The notes: a model not told the origin generated them from the sequence alone. A DNA stretch of 64,000 nt from CAZBSE01 sp964610385 (GCA_964610385.1 CAZSXW010000003.1:1-64000), one strand, 5' to 3'. Numbered from the stretch's first letter, positions 25,496-34,781 are shown. Translations and numbers: made by a program.

Positions 25496-26200
25496 ATGCT
25501 GTTCAAGAATGAATTATTATGGCTGTTGTTAATCATAGTAAATTTTGGCATAGTCATGCTTGCTTACAGGTTCTTTGGGAGGGTTGGCCTTTATGCCTGG
25601 ATAGGAGTGGCCATAATAATGGCAAATATCCAGGTTTTAAAGACAGTTGAATTGTTCACACTGGTGGCGACGCTGGGTAATATAATATACGGGACTACTT
25701 TTTTAACTACGGATATACTGAGTGAAGTTTACGGCAAGGCTGCCGCAAGGAAGGCAGTCTTTATCGGTTTTTTTTGCATGATCAGCATGACGATTGTGAT
25801 GTGGATATGCCTGAAGTTTGTTCCTGATATTTCGGATTTTGCCCAGAGTTCCCTGGAGACTATATTTGAAGTAATGCCGCGTGTGGCATTGGGCAGCCTG
25901 GCCGCATATATTGTCAGTCAACTACATGATGTTTGGGCTTTTGCATTCTGGAAAAAAATGTTCAGCGGTCCACGTCATCTATGGATAAGAAATAATCTAT
26001 CCACCATGATAAGCCAGTTGATTGACAGTGTGATATTCTGCACTATTGCATTACTGGGCCTGTATGATATCGGTGTCTGGCTACAGGTATTACTTACAAC
26101 ATACTTATTAAAACTGATAGTGGCAGCTGCCGATACCCCGTTTATTTACCTGGCCAGAAAAATATATTATAAATATCATAAAGACAAAGAGATACTGTAG
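25496..26200 (+). CDS. yhhQ: Queuosine precursor transporter
   Basis: The 234-residue membrane protein belongs to the YhhQ/QPTR (VUT) family, which imports queuosine precursors such as preQ0 or preQ1. The family signature TTDILSEVYGKAAARKAV is present, as are about six transmembrane helices and the segment VSQLHDVWAFAFWKK followed by RNNLSTMISQLIDS. No other queuosine gene is in the window, and I could not recognise a preQ1 riboswitch in the 233 bases upstream. Confidence 0.85.
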   Translation: MLFKNELLWLLLIIVNFGIVMLAYRFFGRVGLYAWIGVAIIMANIQVLKTVELFTLVATLGNIIYGTTFLTTDILSEVYGKAAARKAVFIGFFCMISMTIVMWICLKFVPDISDFAQSSLETIFEVMPRVALGSLAAYIVSQLHDVWAFAFWKKMFSGPRHLWIRNNLSTMISQLIDSVIFCTIALLGLYDIGVWLQVLLTTYLLKLIVAAADTPFIYLARKIYYKYHKDKEIL

Positions 26201-26204
26201 GAAC

Positions 26205-27074
26205 TTAATCGACTTCCGGGGGAGGATATCGGAAGTGCCCTGCTATTTTATATTCCAAAAGTACATCTACTTCACTTACTTTTTTGAATTCACTGGTTAT
26301 CATTATTACCAGGGGTATTTCTTCTTCATTCTTATGGGGTGAAATAAATCCTCCGTAATGATCACTGTCAGGATCGTCTTTATCGATCTGAAAATATACG
26401 ATGTCCCCTGCCTGCCAGATGAGGTTCCTGTTTTCATCTTCGGTATCGTATTCGTCAGGCAGGATCAATGCATTGCGCTCAAAGAATCGTTCCTGGAAAA
26501 AAACATTTCTGGAATCGATATATTTTATGGCTGTCTTCCTGCCGGTTATTGTATCTATGGGATAATCTTCTTTATGCTCAAGCATGTCTTTATAGATAAG
26601 CTCCATTATATCAATACCGCAGTCGTTTAATGTGACTGAGATCACATCGGTGGATATCCATTTATTATCGATGCTGGGGTAATAGGTGTTCGGTAAATAT
26701 TCCATTCCATACTCTATGTCCTCATCAAGAAGTTCCAGGATCCTTAGAGTGATGTTTTTCTGAGTATCAGTCAGGTTCAAGTTCCCCGTTTCATCAGAAG
26801 AACTTTCATTCGTTTCGGAGACATCATCTCCTTGAACATCGGAATCTTCAAGAGATTCGGATTCCGGCTCTTCGTTTGTCATGTCAGGGATCAGTTCGGA
26901 AATGGGGAAATCTTTTGGAGAAGAAAAAAGTGTTTCGGGAAGTCTGGACGGTTCCTCCTTATAATATATTCTTAAGACCAACAGTTGAAGAATGGCTATA
27001 AAGACAATAATATAGATAATATATTTATAGTCTATGTTTCTCCTGTATCGCTTTTTTCTTGTTCGTTCTGCCAT
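26205..27074 (-). CDS. Membrane-anchored DUF1287-like protein
   Basis: The 289-residue protein has a basic start, one membrane anchor (residues about 17-37), an acidic Ser/Glu/Asp-rich linker (about 55-100) and a C-terminal domain (about 105-285) like DUF1287, an NlpC/P60-like fold. Matching pieces are STDVISVTLNDCGIDIMELI, the DSRNVFFQERF region, WQAGDIVYFQI and DHYGGFIS (H239). In the family the residue at position 141 is usually Cys (CTDV); here it is Ser. It is therefore either inactive, a serine variant or not a hydrolase. It converges with yhhQ, 4 bases apart. Confidence 0.6.
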   Translation of the reverse strand: MAERTRKKRYRRNIDYKYIIYIIVFIAILQLLVLRIYYKEEPSRLPETLFSSPKDFPISELIPDMTNEEPESESLEDSDVQGDDVSETNESSSDETGNLNLTDTQKNITLRILELLDEDIEYGMEYLPNTYYPSIDNKWISTDVISVTLNDCGIDIMELIYKDMLEHKEDYPIDTITGRKTAIKYIDSRNVFFQERFFERNALILPDEYDTEDENRNLIWQAGDIVYFQIDKDDPDSDHYGGFISPHKNEEEIPLVIMITSEFKKVSEVDVLLEYKIAGHFRYPPPEVD

Positions 27075-27287
27075 GTGTAAATATATTATATTAAAAACGG
27101 GATAAAATTAAGAGATAAAATATTTTTTAAGGTGGAAAGTATATTGTAATTATTGTAATATATTAAAAATTAAAAATTCCCGCTTTGAAAATAAAAGAGA
27201 CTTAAGGATATTATTTAAAAAAGTGATTCTGAGGCTGATAACCCGGTCACTTCCTATTTTGGATTAATAAAGCAGGTGTAAAGTTTA

Positions 27288-29138
27288 TTGGGAAAAAAAG
27301 GCCAATTAAAACTTTTAGCGGGTAATGAAGCAATCGCCCGTGGCGCATATGAAGCAGGGGTCAGGGTCGCGACTGCTTATCCCGGCACTCCTTCTACCGA
27401 GATTCTTGAAAGTATTGCCCATTATAAGGAAATTTACAGCCAGTGGTCCGTAAACGAAAAAGTAGCTCTGGAAGTAGCCTCCGGCGCCAGTTTTGGCGGG
27501 GCAAGGACACTAGTGGCGATGAAGCATGTTGGCCTGAATGTTGCAGCGGATCCTTTTATGACCCTTGCATATACAGGGATAAATGCGGGACTGGTGGTAG
27601 TATCAGCTGATGATCCTGGTATGTATAGTTCACAGAACGAACAGGATAATAGATATTATTCCAAATTTTCAAAGGTACCTATGTTGGAGCCTTCGGACAG
27701 TCAGGAAGCGAAAGATTTTATCATCAGAGCTTTCGATATCAGCGAAAAGTTTGACACTCCGGTTATGCTCAGGACGACTACCAGAATATCTCATTCCAGG
27801 TCGGTAGTATCAATGGGCGAGAGAGTCGAACATAAAGATAGAAAATATGAAAAAGACTGCCGGAAATATGTTATGATACCTGCTTTCGGAAGAATCAGGC
27901 ATAAAGCTTTGCTTGAAAGATGGGATCGGTTGGTCAAGTTTTCGGAACGAAGCAGTTTGAACCATTTATATTCTCCCAAAGCTGGAAAGAATGGATTACT
28001 AAATATCGGAATAATCACATCCGGGGTCGGTTTTCAATATGCCAGAGAGATCTTTGACCATATACCTATATTAAAACTCGGAATAACAAATCCGCTTCCC
28101 TATAAAGTTATAAGTGATTTTGCCCGGGGTAAAAAACTGCTTATTGTAATCGAGGAGCTGGAGCCTTTCATAGAGGAACAGGTAAAGCAGATGAATCTTG
28201 GAGTAAAGATAGTAGGTAAGGATTATTTTCCCCAGTACGGAGAGCTCAGTCCGGAGATATTGGAGGATTTTTACCGCCAGCTTTTTGGTAAAGATTTCAT
28301 CGGCAAGCACCGCGGCAACGGAGCCGATATCGATATGGATGATGTTAAAAGCGCCCCGAAGGATTCTAAGAATATAAAATCGTCTTCAAGCAGCATACCG
28401 CAGAGGCCTCCTGTGTTATGTGCAGGATGTCCGCACCGGTCTGTTTTTTATGTGCTAAAGAAATTAAGATTAAAGGTAATGGGAGATATCGGCTGTTATA
28501 CTCTTTCCGTGCTGCCGCCCTTGAATTCTTTGGACAGCTGCCTTTGTATGGGTGCCGGTGTAGGACAGGCGCTGGGGATGGAAAAGGCGGATCCGGAAAT
28601 AAAGGGGAAAATAGTATCGGTAATCGGAGATTCGACTTTCTTCCATTCCGGTATTACCCCGCTGGTGGATAGTGTGTACAATAAAGGAAGCGGAGTAATA
28701 ATAATTTTAGATAACAGGATAACTGCTATGACCGGCCACCAGGTGCATCCCGGTGTCGGAAAAACTCTTATGGGGGAAGACACGACTGAAATCAAACCAG
28801 AAGAAATTGCACGCGGAGCAGGGGTAAAGAGTATCAGAGTGGTGGATCCATATAAAATAGATCTCTTTGAGAAAACGGTAAGGGAGGAGCTAAAAAAGGG
28901 CCAGCTTTCAGTTATTATAGCCAGGAGAAAATGCGTGCTCTTGGAAAAGGGCAAAATTGCAGTCGGTGTTTATATTGATGAAAAAAGGTGTGAGAAATGC
29001 GGTCTGTGCTTGAAATTCGGGTGTCCGGCAATCGAACTCAGGGAAGGCGGATATTCTATCAATGAGATTATGTGTAACGGCTGCGGGGTATGTGTGGATA
29101 TATGCAAAAAAAATGCCATAAAAATCAAAAAACAATAA
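27288..29138 (+). CDS. iorA: Indolepyruvate ferredoxin oxidoreductase, alpha subunit
   Basis: The 616-residue subunit oxidatively decarboxylates aryl pyruvates (indolepyruvate, phenylpyruvate) to aryl-acetyl-CoA and reduces ferredoxin. It has AYPGTPSTEILES (pyrimidine domain), the TPP-binding region with GDSTFFHSGITPL and DNRITAMTGHQ, the cysteines in LCAGCPHRSVFY, and a C-terminal ferredoxin domain with two CxxCxxC clusters (CEKCGLC and CNGCGVC). The start is TTG. The 213-base leader holds an inverted repeat (AAGTGA at 27221, TCACTT at 27247) of unknown meaning. Confidence 0.94.
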   Translation: MGKKGQLKLLAGNEAIARGAYEAGVRVATAYPGTPSTEILESIAHYKEIYSQWSVNEKVALEVASGASFGGARTLVAMKHVGLNVAADPFMTLAYTGINAGLVVVSADDPGMYSSQNEQDNRYYSKFSKVPMLEPSDSQEAKDFIIRAFDISEKFDTPVMLRTTTRISHSRSVVSMGERVEHKDRKYEKDCRKYVMIPAFGRIRHKALLERWDRLVKFSERSSLNHLYSPKAGKNGLLNIGIITSGVGFQYAREIFDHIPILKLGITNPLPYKVISDFARGKKLLIVIEELEPFIEEQVKQMNLGVKIVGKDYFPQYGELSPEILEDFYRQLFGKDFIGKHRGNGADIDMDDVKSAPKDSKNIKSSSSSIPQRPPVLCAGCPHRSVFYVLKKLRLKVMGDIGCYTLSVLPPLNSLDSCLCMGAGVGQALGMEKADPEIKGKIVSVIGDSTFFHSGITPLVDSVYNKGSGVIIILDNRITAMTGHQVHPGVGKTLMGEDTTEIKPEEIARGAGVKSIRVVDPYKIDLFEKTVREELKKGQLSVIIARRKCVLLEKGKIAVGVYIDEKRCEKCGLCLKFGCPAIELREGGYSINEIMCNGCGVCVDICKKNAIKIKKQ

Positions 29139-29193
29139 TAAATGGATTATTCTTTTATCAAACTTTTATTTTAAAATAATAAAACATTTTTTT

Positions 29194-29865
29194 ATGAAAA
29201 ACGACAATAATGTTAATAATTACAAAAAAAATAAGCCGGGAGACTTAAAACAGGAAAAGTACTTAAAAAGGTGGAAAAAACTCCTGAACAACGGCAACAT
29301 TATGTCAGTTTTATTTACCGGAGTAGGAGGGCAGGGGATTATTCTTACTACTACTGTTTTAACCGAAGCAGCTTTGATGGATGGTTTCGATGTAAAAGTT
29401 TCCGAAGTGCACGGGATGGCTCAGCGAGGGGGAAGCGTAGTCGGAAGTGTAAGAATAGGCAGGAAGGTCTATTCACCTATTGTGAACAGGGCCGATTTTA
29501 TAGTATCCCTGGAGAAGCTGGAAGCAGTCAGATACATCGATAAATTAGATAAGGAAGGGTTTATTATTGTAAATGAATTTGAGATTTATCCTTCTTCAAT
29601 GTATTTAGATGATATCAAGTATCCTGAAGATATAATATCGAAATTGGCCGAGTATACTTCTAATTATATGATGGTAAAAGCGACAGAAATAGCAAAAAAT
29701 TTAAATGAAATAAGAGTCTCAAACACAGTTCTTTTAGGGAGCCTTTCTAATTTTATTCCTATAAAAAAAGATTCGTGGATAAAATCCATAGAAAAGAATG
29801 TTCCAAGACGTGCAGTAGAGGTGAATATTAAGGCTTTTAAAAAAGGAAAAAAAATATTAAGTTAG
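29194..29865 (+). CDS. iorB: Indolepyruvate ferredoxin oxidoreductase, beta subunit
   Basis: The 223-residue frame contains the IorB core from residue 37: SVLFTGVGGQGIILTT, VHGMAQRGGSVVGSVRIG and NTVLLGSLSNFIPI. This subunit (gamma domain of pyruvate:ferredoxin oxidoreductases) pairs with IorA. The first 36 residues are Lys/Asn-rich and not typical. A start at ATG 29302 would give 187 residues, the usual length. Neither start has a clear ribosome-binding site, so the true start is open. Confidence 0.9.
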   Translation: MKNDNNVNNYKKNKPGDLKQEKYLKRWKKLLNNGNIMSVLFTGVGGQGIILTTTVLTEAALMDGFDVKVSEVHGMAQRGGSVVGSVRIGRKVYSPIVNRADFIVSLEKLEAVRYIDKLDKEGFIIVNEFEIYPSSMYLDDIKYPEDIISKLAEYTSNYMMVKATEIAKNLNEIRVSNTVLLGSLSNFIPIKKDSWIKSIEKNVPRRAVEVNIKAFKKGKKILS

Positions 29866-29888
29866 TAAATTAAGTGCGGGGTGTAAAA

Positions 29889-30284
29889 ATGTCCATAAAA
29901 CAATTGACTGTATTTCTGGAAAATCAGACAGGCAGGTTGGCGGAAGTATCGAAGATTTTAAAAGAACGTAATATAAACCTTCAGGGATTTTCAACAACTG
30001 AAGCAAGGGATTATGGTATATTGCGGCTGGTGGTAGATGATTTTGAAAAATCAAGGCGATTGCTTAAAGAGGCAGGTTTTACAACTCATATCGCCGATGT
30101 CATCTGCGTAGAGGTGGAAGACAAACCCGGCCAGCTTTACAATATCCTTAATATTTTAGCCGAAGAAGGAATAAATATAGATTACATATATGTCATTGCA
30201 GGTACAAGGATAGTATTGAGTGTTGCTGATATTGCCGAAGCAGAAAAAATACTGCATGAAAATAGTGTAAAACTCTGCAGCTGA
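29889..30284 (+). CDS. Tandem ACT-domain protein
   Basis: The 131-residue protein consists of two ACT domains: KQLTVFLENQTGRLAEVSKI (about 3-65) and CVEVEDKPGQLYNILNILA (about 73-130). ACT domains bind amino acids. Such tandem-ACT proteins are often encoded next to aryl-CoA ligases and indolepyruvate oxidoreductases in anaerobes, so a sensor of aromatic amino acids or their products is likely. The frame opens at GTG 29874, but ATG 29889, preceded by GCGGGG, fits homologue lengths better. Confidence 0.88.
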   Translation: MSIKQLTVFLENQTGRLAEVSKILKERNINLQGFSTTEARDYGILRLVVDDFEKSRRLLKEAGFTTHIADVICVEVEDKPGQLYNILNILAEEGINIDYIYVIAGTRIVLSVADIAEAEKILHENSVKLCS

Positions 30285-30338
30285 TATATTAAATAAATAG
30301 TTTTAATATTAAAAATTTTAAAATTGAAAGGAGGGTAT

Positions 30339-30446
30339 ATGTTAGGCTTTGCTGGTGTATCTATTTTTCTTGCTTATTTGCTATGCATATTAAGCACTGT
30401 ATTTTGCATAGTCTATGGAGCAGTGATGTGGAACAAAGACAGATAG
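30339..30446 (+). CDS. Symporter small accessory protein (35 residues)
   Basis: A 35-codon gene with a strong ribosome-binding site (AAGGAGGG, 30328-30335) encodes one transmembrane helix: MLGFAGVSIFLAYLLCIL at the start and GAVMWNKDR at the end. Its size, LAYLLCILS-type helix and short charged tail with W-N-K match the small accessory proteins encoded just ahead of SSS-family symporters. The symporter start is 44 bases downstream with its own AAAGGAGG. It probably helps assemble or regulate the transporter. Confidence 0.8.
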   Translation: MLGFAGVSIFLAYLLCILSTVFCIVYGAVMWNKDR

Positions 30447-30490
30447 CAGAGCAGGTGAAAAGGTTTAAAAATTATAGAAAGGAGGATTAA

Positions 30491-32086
30491 GTGAATATAC
30501 TGTTATTTAGTGTAATTGTCATAGTGTATCTTCTGATAATAGGATTCTTGGGCTACCTTGGGTATAGGGGCACCAAGACTACCGGAGATTTTATGATTGC
30601 CGGCAGGCAGATCCATCCCTATGTCATGGCCCTTTCCTATGGTGCAACCTTTATTTCCACCTCGGCTATTGTGGGTTTTGGTGGAGCAGCAGGAGTTCTT
30701 GGAATGGGACTTTTGTGGCTTACCTTCTTGAATATTGCTGTTGGTATAGCAATAGCCTTTATATTCTTTGGTAAAAGGACCAGGCAAATAGGAATGAAAC
30801 TGGAAGCCCATACTTTCCCGGAGTTTCTGGGCAGAAGATATGACTCAAGATTCATCCAGATACTGGGCGGTGTGGTAATATTTGTTTTTATGCCTATTTA
30901 TACTGGAGTGGTACTGATCGGCGCGGCAAGATTTATTGAAAGTACGTTAAATATTAATTTCGTACTGGCACTGGCTATATTCTCTATTATTGTCGCTGCC
31001 TATGTAATTGCAGGCGGGCTCAAGGGTGTTATGTATACCGATGCTCTCCAGGGAACTATTATGTTTATAGGAATGGCAGTGCTTGTTATTTTGACTTACA
31101 AGGAACTCGGCGGTATTGTACCTGCACATGAGGCACTTACCAATTTAGCTTCCAAAATCCCCGAAAGCCTGACTGCAGGCGGACTACACGGGTGGACTAC
31201 AATGCCTTCTTATGGTACACCAATATGGTGGAAACTTGTTTCAACCATAATTTTAGGTGTCGGTATTGGAGTACTTGCCCAGCCCCAGCTGGCAGTTAGA
31301 TTTATGACTGTAAAGAACAACAGACAACTAAACAGAGCGGTTTTAGTCGGAGGCATATTCATTCTGTTTATGACAGGTGTCGCATTTGTAGTAGGCGCAC
31401 TTTCAAATGTTTATTTCTTCAACCAGACAGGAAATGTTGCCATAGCTGTAGCAGAGGGCAATACAGATCTGGTGATCCCCACCTTTATTAATGCTGCCAT
31501 GCCCCCATGGTTTGTGTATGTATTTATGCTGACACTTCTTGCTGCTGCCATGTCTACCATAAGTTCCCAGTTCCACGCTCTGGGCACGGCTTTTTCAAGA
31601 GATATGCTTCAGGTGGGTACTGCAGTAACAGAGAGGCAGGAAGAAACAAAGTCACGAAAGGGCCTTCTTATCACCAAAATAGGAGTGGTAATAGGAATCA
31701 TTGTCAGTGTAGCTCTGGGCTATTATCTGCCGATAAGTATTATTGCTCTGGGCACGGCACTCTTCTTCGGTATCTGTGCAGCAGTATTTCTGCCTATGTA
31801 TGTACTTGGGCTTTACTGGAAGAGGACTTCCAGAGCTGCTGCCATCAGCGGAATGGTAGTCGGTCTTGCAGCAAGCATATTCTGGATGTTCTTTGTACAT
31901 GCGGAAACGGCTAAGGTTTTATTGGTAGTGAATGCATTGACCGGCAAGGAGAGTTTACTTGCATATCCATGGAGTGCAATTCACCCGATACTCATTGCTT
32001 TCCCGCTGGCATTTATAGTCACCGTTGTTGTGACTCTGTTTACAAAACCGGTTAAAAAAGCAATATTAGACAAATGTTTTAAGTAG
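30491..32086 (+). CDS. Sodium:solute symporter (SSS family)
   Basis: The 531-residue membrane protein has about 13 helices and the SSS family pattern: GRQIHPYVMALSYGATFIST near the first helices, AGGLKGVMYTDALQGTIMF in the middle and SQFHALGTAFSRDM later. It imports a solute with sodium. Its place between the tandem-ACT gene and two aryl-CoA ligases suggests an aromatic acid or related carboxylate, but the substrate cannot be read from sequence. The start is GTG. Confidence 0.9.
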   Translation: MNILLFSVIVIVYLLIIGFLGYLGYRGTKTTGDFMIAGRQIHPYVMALSYGATFISTSAIVGFGGAAGVLGMGLLWLTFLNIAVGIAIAFIFFGKRTRQIGMKLEAHTFPEFLGRRYDSRFIQILGGVVIFVFMPIYTGVVLIGAARFIESTLNINFVLALAIFSIIVAAYVIAGGLKGVMYTDALQGTIMFIGMAVLVILTYKELGGIVPAHEALTNLASKIPESLTAGGLHGWTTMPSYGTPIWWKLVSTIILGVGIGVLAQPQLAVRFMTVKNNRQLNRAVLVGGIFILFMTGVAFVVGALSNVYFFNQTGNVAIAVAEGNTDLVIPTFINAAMPPWFVYVFMLTLLAAAMSTISSQFHALGTAFSRDMLQVGTAVTERQEETKSRKGLLITKIGVVIGIIVSVALGYYLPISIIALGTALFFGICAAVFLPMYVLGLYWKRTSRAAAISGMVVGLAASIFWMFFVHAETAKVLLVVNALTGKESLLAYPWSAIHPILIAFPLAFIVTVVVTLFTKPVKKAILDKCFK

Positions 32087-32144
32087 TCTAAGCAGTATAT
32101 TAAGTAGCCTAAATGTTAGGTATATAAGGAAAGGAGATCATCTT

Positions 32145-33461
32145 ATGGGTAGTATTTACTGGGAAGAAAAAGTGGAGACTCTCTCAAGAGACAAGCTCGA
32201 GCAGCTTCAGCTTAAGAGGCTGAAAAAGACCCTGGCGAATGCTTATAATAATGTAGATTTCTATAAAAAGAGTTTCGATGATGCCGGAGTAGATCCTGCT
32301 GGGTTTGACGGTCTGGAGGATCTCGAAAAGATACCCTTTACTACCAAAGATGATCTCCGTAAAAATTATCCCTTCGGACTCTTTGCAAGACCGATGGAAG
32401 AAGTGGTTAGGCTTCATTCTTCATCAGGAACAACCGGCAATCCCACAGTTGTAGGATATACTAAAAACGATATTGCGATGTGGGCCAACCTGATTGCGAG
32501 GGATCTGTATGGGGCCGGAGTGAGGAAAGGCGATATAATCCAGAATAGTTATGGTTATGGTCTGTTCACCGGAGGGCTGGGTCTTCATTACGGAGGTGAG
32601 CTTTTAGGGTCAGTAGTAATTCCGGCCTCGGGAGGTAATACAGAAAGACAGCTGAAAATAATGACCGATTATGGTTCTACAGTGATATGCTGTACCCCTT
32701 CTTACGGCTTATATCTTGCTGAAGTGGGAAAGGAGATTGGTATTGATTTTAAGAAATTGCCCCTGGCTGTGGGAATAATGGGTGCAGAACCCTGGACGGA
32801 GGAGATGAGAAGTGAGATCGAGCAAAGGCTTAATATCATAGCTATTGATATCTACGGCCTTAGTGAGGTAATCGGTCCGGGAGTATCCTGTGAATGTACC
32901 CATAAAAAGGGCCTTCATGTAGCTGAAGATCATTTCATAATTGAAATAATCGATCCAAAAACGGGAAAGGAACTTCCACCCGGGAAGACCGGTGAAATGG
33001 TTTTTACTTCTCTTACCAAAGAGGCACTCCCGCTAATAAGGTACAGGACCAGAGATCTATCGTACATCAATATTGATAAGTGCGCCTGCGGCAGAACACA
33101 TGCAAGAATGGCCAAGCCGGTAGGAAGAGCCGATGATATGCTGATCATAAGGGGAATTAATGTATTTCCATCGCAGATAGAGGAAGTGCTTATGAAGATC
33201 AAGGAAGTAGAGCCTCATTATCTAATTATAGTGGACAGAAAAAAGTATCTGGATATCCTTGAACTATGGATCGAAGTTTCGGAAGATATTTTTTCGGAGA
33301 AGATGAACGAACTGGAAAAATTTGAGGCACTGGTGGAACATAAACTTTATTCTGCCATTGGAATAAAAATAGATGTAAAGTTGAAAGAGCCCAAAACAAT
33401 ACAGAGAAGTACAGGTAAGGCCAAGAGGGTTTTGGATAAAAGGAAAGGAGAAAAACTTTAA
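32145..33461 (+). CDS. paaK: Phenylacetate-CoA ligase, copy 1
   Basis: The 438-residue adenylate-forming enzyme links aryl-acetates to CoA. Marks are the P-loop-like LHSSSGTTGNPTVVGYT, IDIYGLSEVIGPGVSCEC, LIRYRTRDLSYI and the C-terminal GRADDMLIIRGINVFPSQIE. Length is typical of PaaK. AAAGGAGAT precedes the ATG. The product of copy 2 is a close paralogue along its whole length, so the pair arose by tandem duplication. In this context copy 1 could activate imported arylacetates or run in the ATP-forming direction from IorAB products. Confidence 0.93.
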   Translation: MGSIYWEEKVETLSRDKLEQLQLKRLKKTLANAYNNVDFYKKSFDDAGVDPAGFDGLEDLEKIPFTTKDDLRKNYPFGLFARPMEEVVRLHSSSGTTGNPTVVGYTKNDIAMWANLIARDLYGAGVRKGDIIQNSYGYGLFTGGLGLHYGGELLGSVVIPASGGNTERQLKIMTDYGSTVICCTPSYGLYLAEVGKEIGIDFKKLPLAVGIMGAEPWTEEMRSEIEQRLNIIAIDIYGLSEVIGPGVSCECTHKKGLHVAEDHFIIEIIDPKTGKELPPGKTGEMVFTSLTKEALPLIRYRTRDLSYINIDKCACGRTHARMAKPVGRADDMLIIRGINVFPSQIEEVLMKIKEVEPHYLIIVDRKKYLDILELWIEVSEDIFSEKMNELEKFEALVEHKLYSAIGIKIDVKLKEPKTIQRSTGKAKRVLDKRKGEKL

Positions 33462-33464
33462 ATA

Positions 33465-34781
33465 ATGGTCGAGAAAAAATTCTGGGATGAAGGGATCTCA
33501 ACTGCAGGCAGGGATGAGATAGAATCCGTGCAGCTTAAAAGGCTTAAAAAGACTTTAAGGAACGTATATGAAAATAATCAGTATTACAAAAAAAGAATAG
33601 ACGATGCAGGTCTTGATCCCGATGGATTAAAAAGTATAGAGGATATCGAAAAGCTCCCCTTTACATCTAAGGAAGATCTGAGAAAAAACTATCCCTTTGG
33701 TCTGTTCTGTGTTCCATTGAGTGAAGTGATAAGAGTGCATTCGTCATCGGGAACGACAGGTAATCCGACAGTAGTCGGTTATACCAGGGAAGATATAGAA
33801 GTATGGGCGGAAGTCCTGGCAAGGATAATGTACGATGTGGGTGCAAGAAAAGAAGACGTGGTACAGGTAAGCCACGGATTTGGGATGTTTACCGGAGGAT
33901 TTGGATTCCAGTATGCAGCAGAAAAATTGGGCTCGCTGGTAGTGCCAATTTCGGGGGGCAATACAGAACGGCAGATAAAGATAATGAATGATTTTAAATC
34001 AACAATTCTCTGCAGCACGCCCTCATATGCTCTTTATATGGCCGAAGTCGGAGAGAGGATAGGAACGGATTTTAAAAAACTGCATTTGAAGTTGGGGTTC
34101 TTTGGAGCAGAACCCTGGTCAGAATCCATGAGGGGTGAGCTTGAAGAAAGACTCAATATAACTGCTCTTGACAGTTACGGTCTTAGTGAAGTCATAGGTC
34201 CGGGAGTATCATGCGAGTGCCTGGAGCAAAACGGTCTGCATATAAACGAGGACCATTTTTTGGCCGAAGTGATCGATCCTGAAACTGGACGCATACTACC
34301 CGACGGGGAAAAAGGTGAGCTGGTCTTCACCTCTCTTACCAAAAAGGCTTTCCCGGTTATAAGGTACCGTACCAAGGATATATGCTATCTGATAAAAGAT
34401 GAGTGTCCCTGCGGTAAAACATTTATAAGGATGTCAAAACCTGCAGGAAGGACCGATGATATGCTGATCATAAGGGGAGTAAATGTATTCCCATCACAGA
34501 TAGAAGAAGTTCTTATGAAGGTAGAAGATCTGGAACCTCATTACCTGATAATAGTTGACAGGGAAAATTATATGGATACGGTAGAAGTCTGGGTAGAAGT
34601 GTCGGAGAAAAATTTCCAGGAAAAGATCATGAAGCTGGAAGATTTTGAAAGAAGCATTGAAGACAAACTTAAGTCGGCTATCGGCATCAGAATAAAAGCT
34701 GTCCTTAAAGAGCCCAGGACTATTGAGAGAAGCAAAGGCAAGGCTAAACGAGTCTGGGACAAGAGGGAAGATAAAGATTAA
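33465..34781 (+). CDS. paaK: Phenylacetate-CoA ligase, copy 2
   Basis: This 438-residue protein has the same length as copy 1, which ends 3 bases upstream. It shares the motifs VHSSSGTTGNPTVVGYT, SYGLSEVIGPGVSCEC, VIRYRTKDICYL and GRTDDMLIIRGVNVFPSQIE. Differences lie mostly in the middle, around the substrate pocket: copy 1 has QNSYGYGLFTGGLGLHYGGE where copy 2 has QVSHGFGMFTGGFGFQYAAE. The two may prefer different aryl acids (phenyl-, indole- or hydroxyphenylacetate). Confidence 0.93.
   Translation: MVEKKFWDEGISTAGRDEIESVQLKRLKKTLRNVYENNQYYKKRIDDAGLDPDGLKSIEDIEKLPFTSKEDLRKNYPFGLFCVPLSEVIRVHSSSGTTGNPTVVGYTREDIEVWAEVLARIMYDVGARKEDVVQVSHGFGMFTGGFGFQYAAEKLGSLVVPISGGNTERQIKIMNDFKSTILCSTPSYALYMAEVGERIGTDFKKLHLKLGFFGAEPWSESMRGELEERLNITALDSYGLSEVIGPGVSCECLEQNGLHINEDHFLAEVIDPETGRILPDGEKGELVFTSLTKKAFPVIRYRTKDICYLIKDECPCGKTFIRMSKPAGRTDDMLIIRGVNVFPSQIEEVLMKVEDLEPHYLIIVDRENYMDTVEVWVEVSEKNFQEKIMKLEDFERSIEDKLKSAIGIRIKAVLKEPRTIERSKGKAKRVWDKREDKD

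Noticed and set aside
26212..26236. Perfect inverted repeat ACTTCCG/CGGAAGT at the end of the DUF1287-like gene
   Set aside because: It lacks a T run on either side and lies in coding sequence, so it is not called as a terminator.
29164..29193. Hairpin TTTTATT/AATAAAA plus seven Ts between iorA and iorB
   Set aside because: The stem is pure A-T and lies inside an operon whose two products form one enzyme, so termination is unlikely; AT-rich background explains it.
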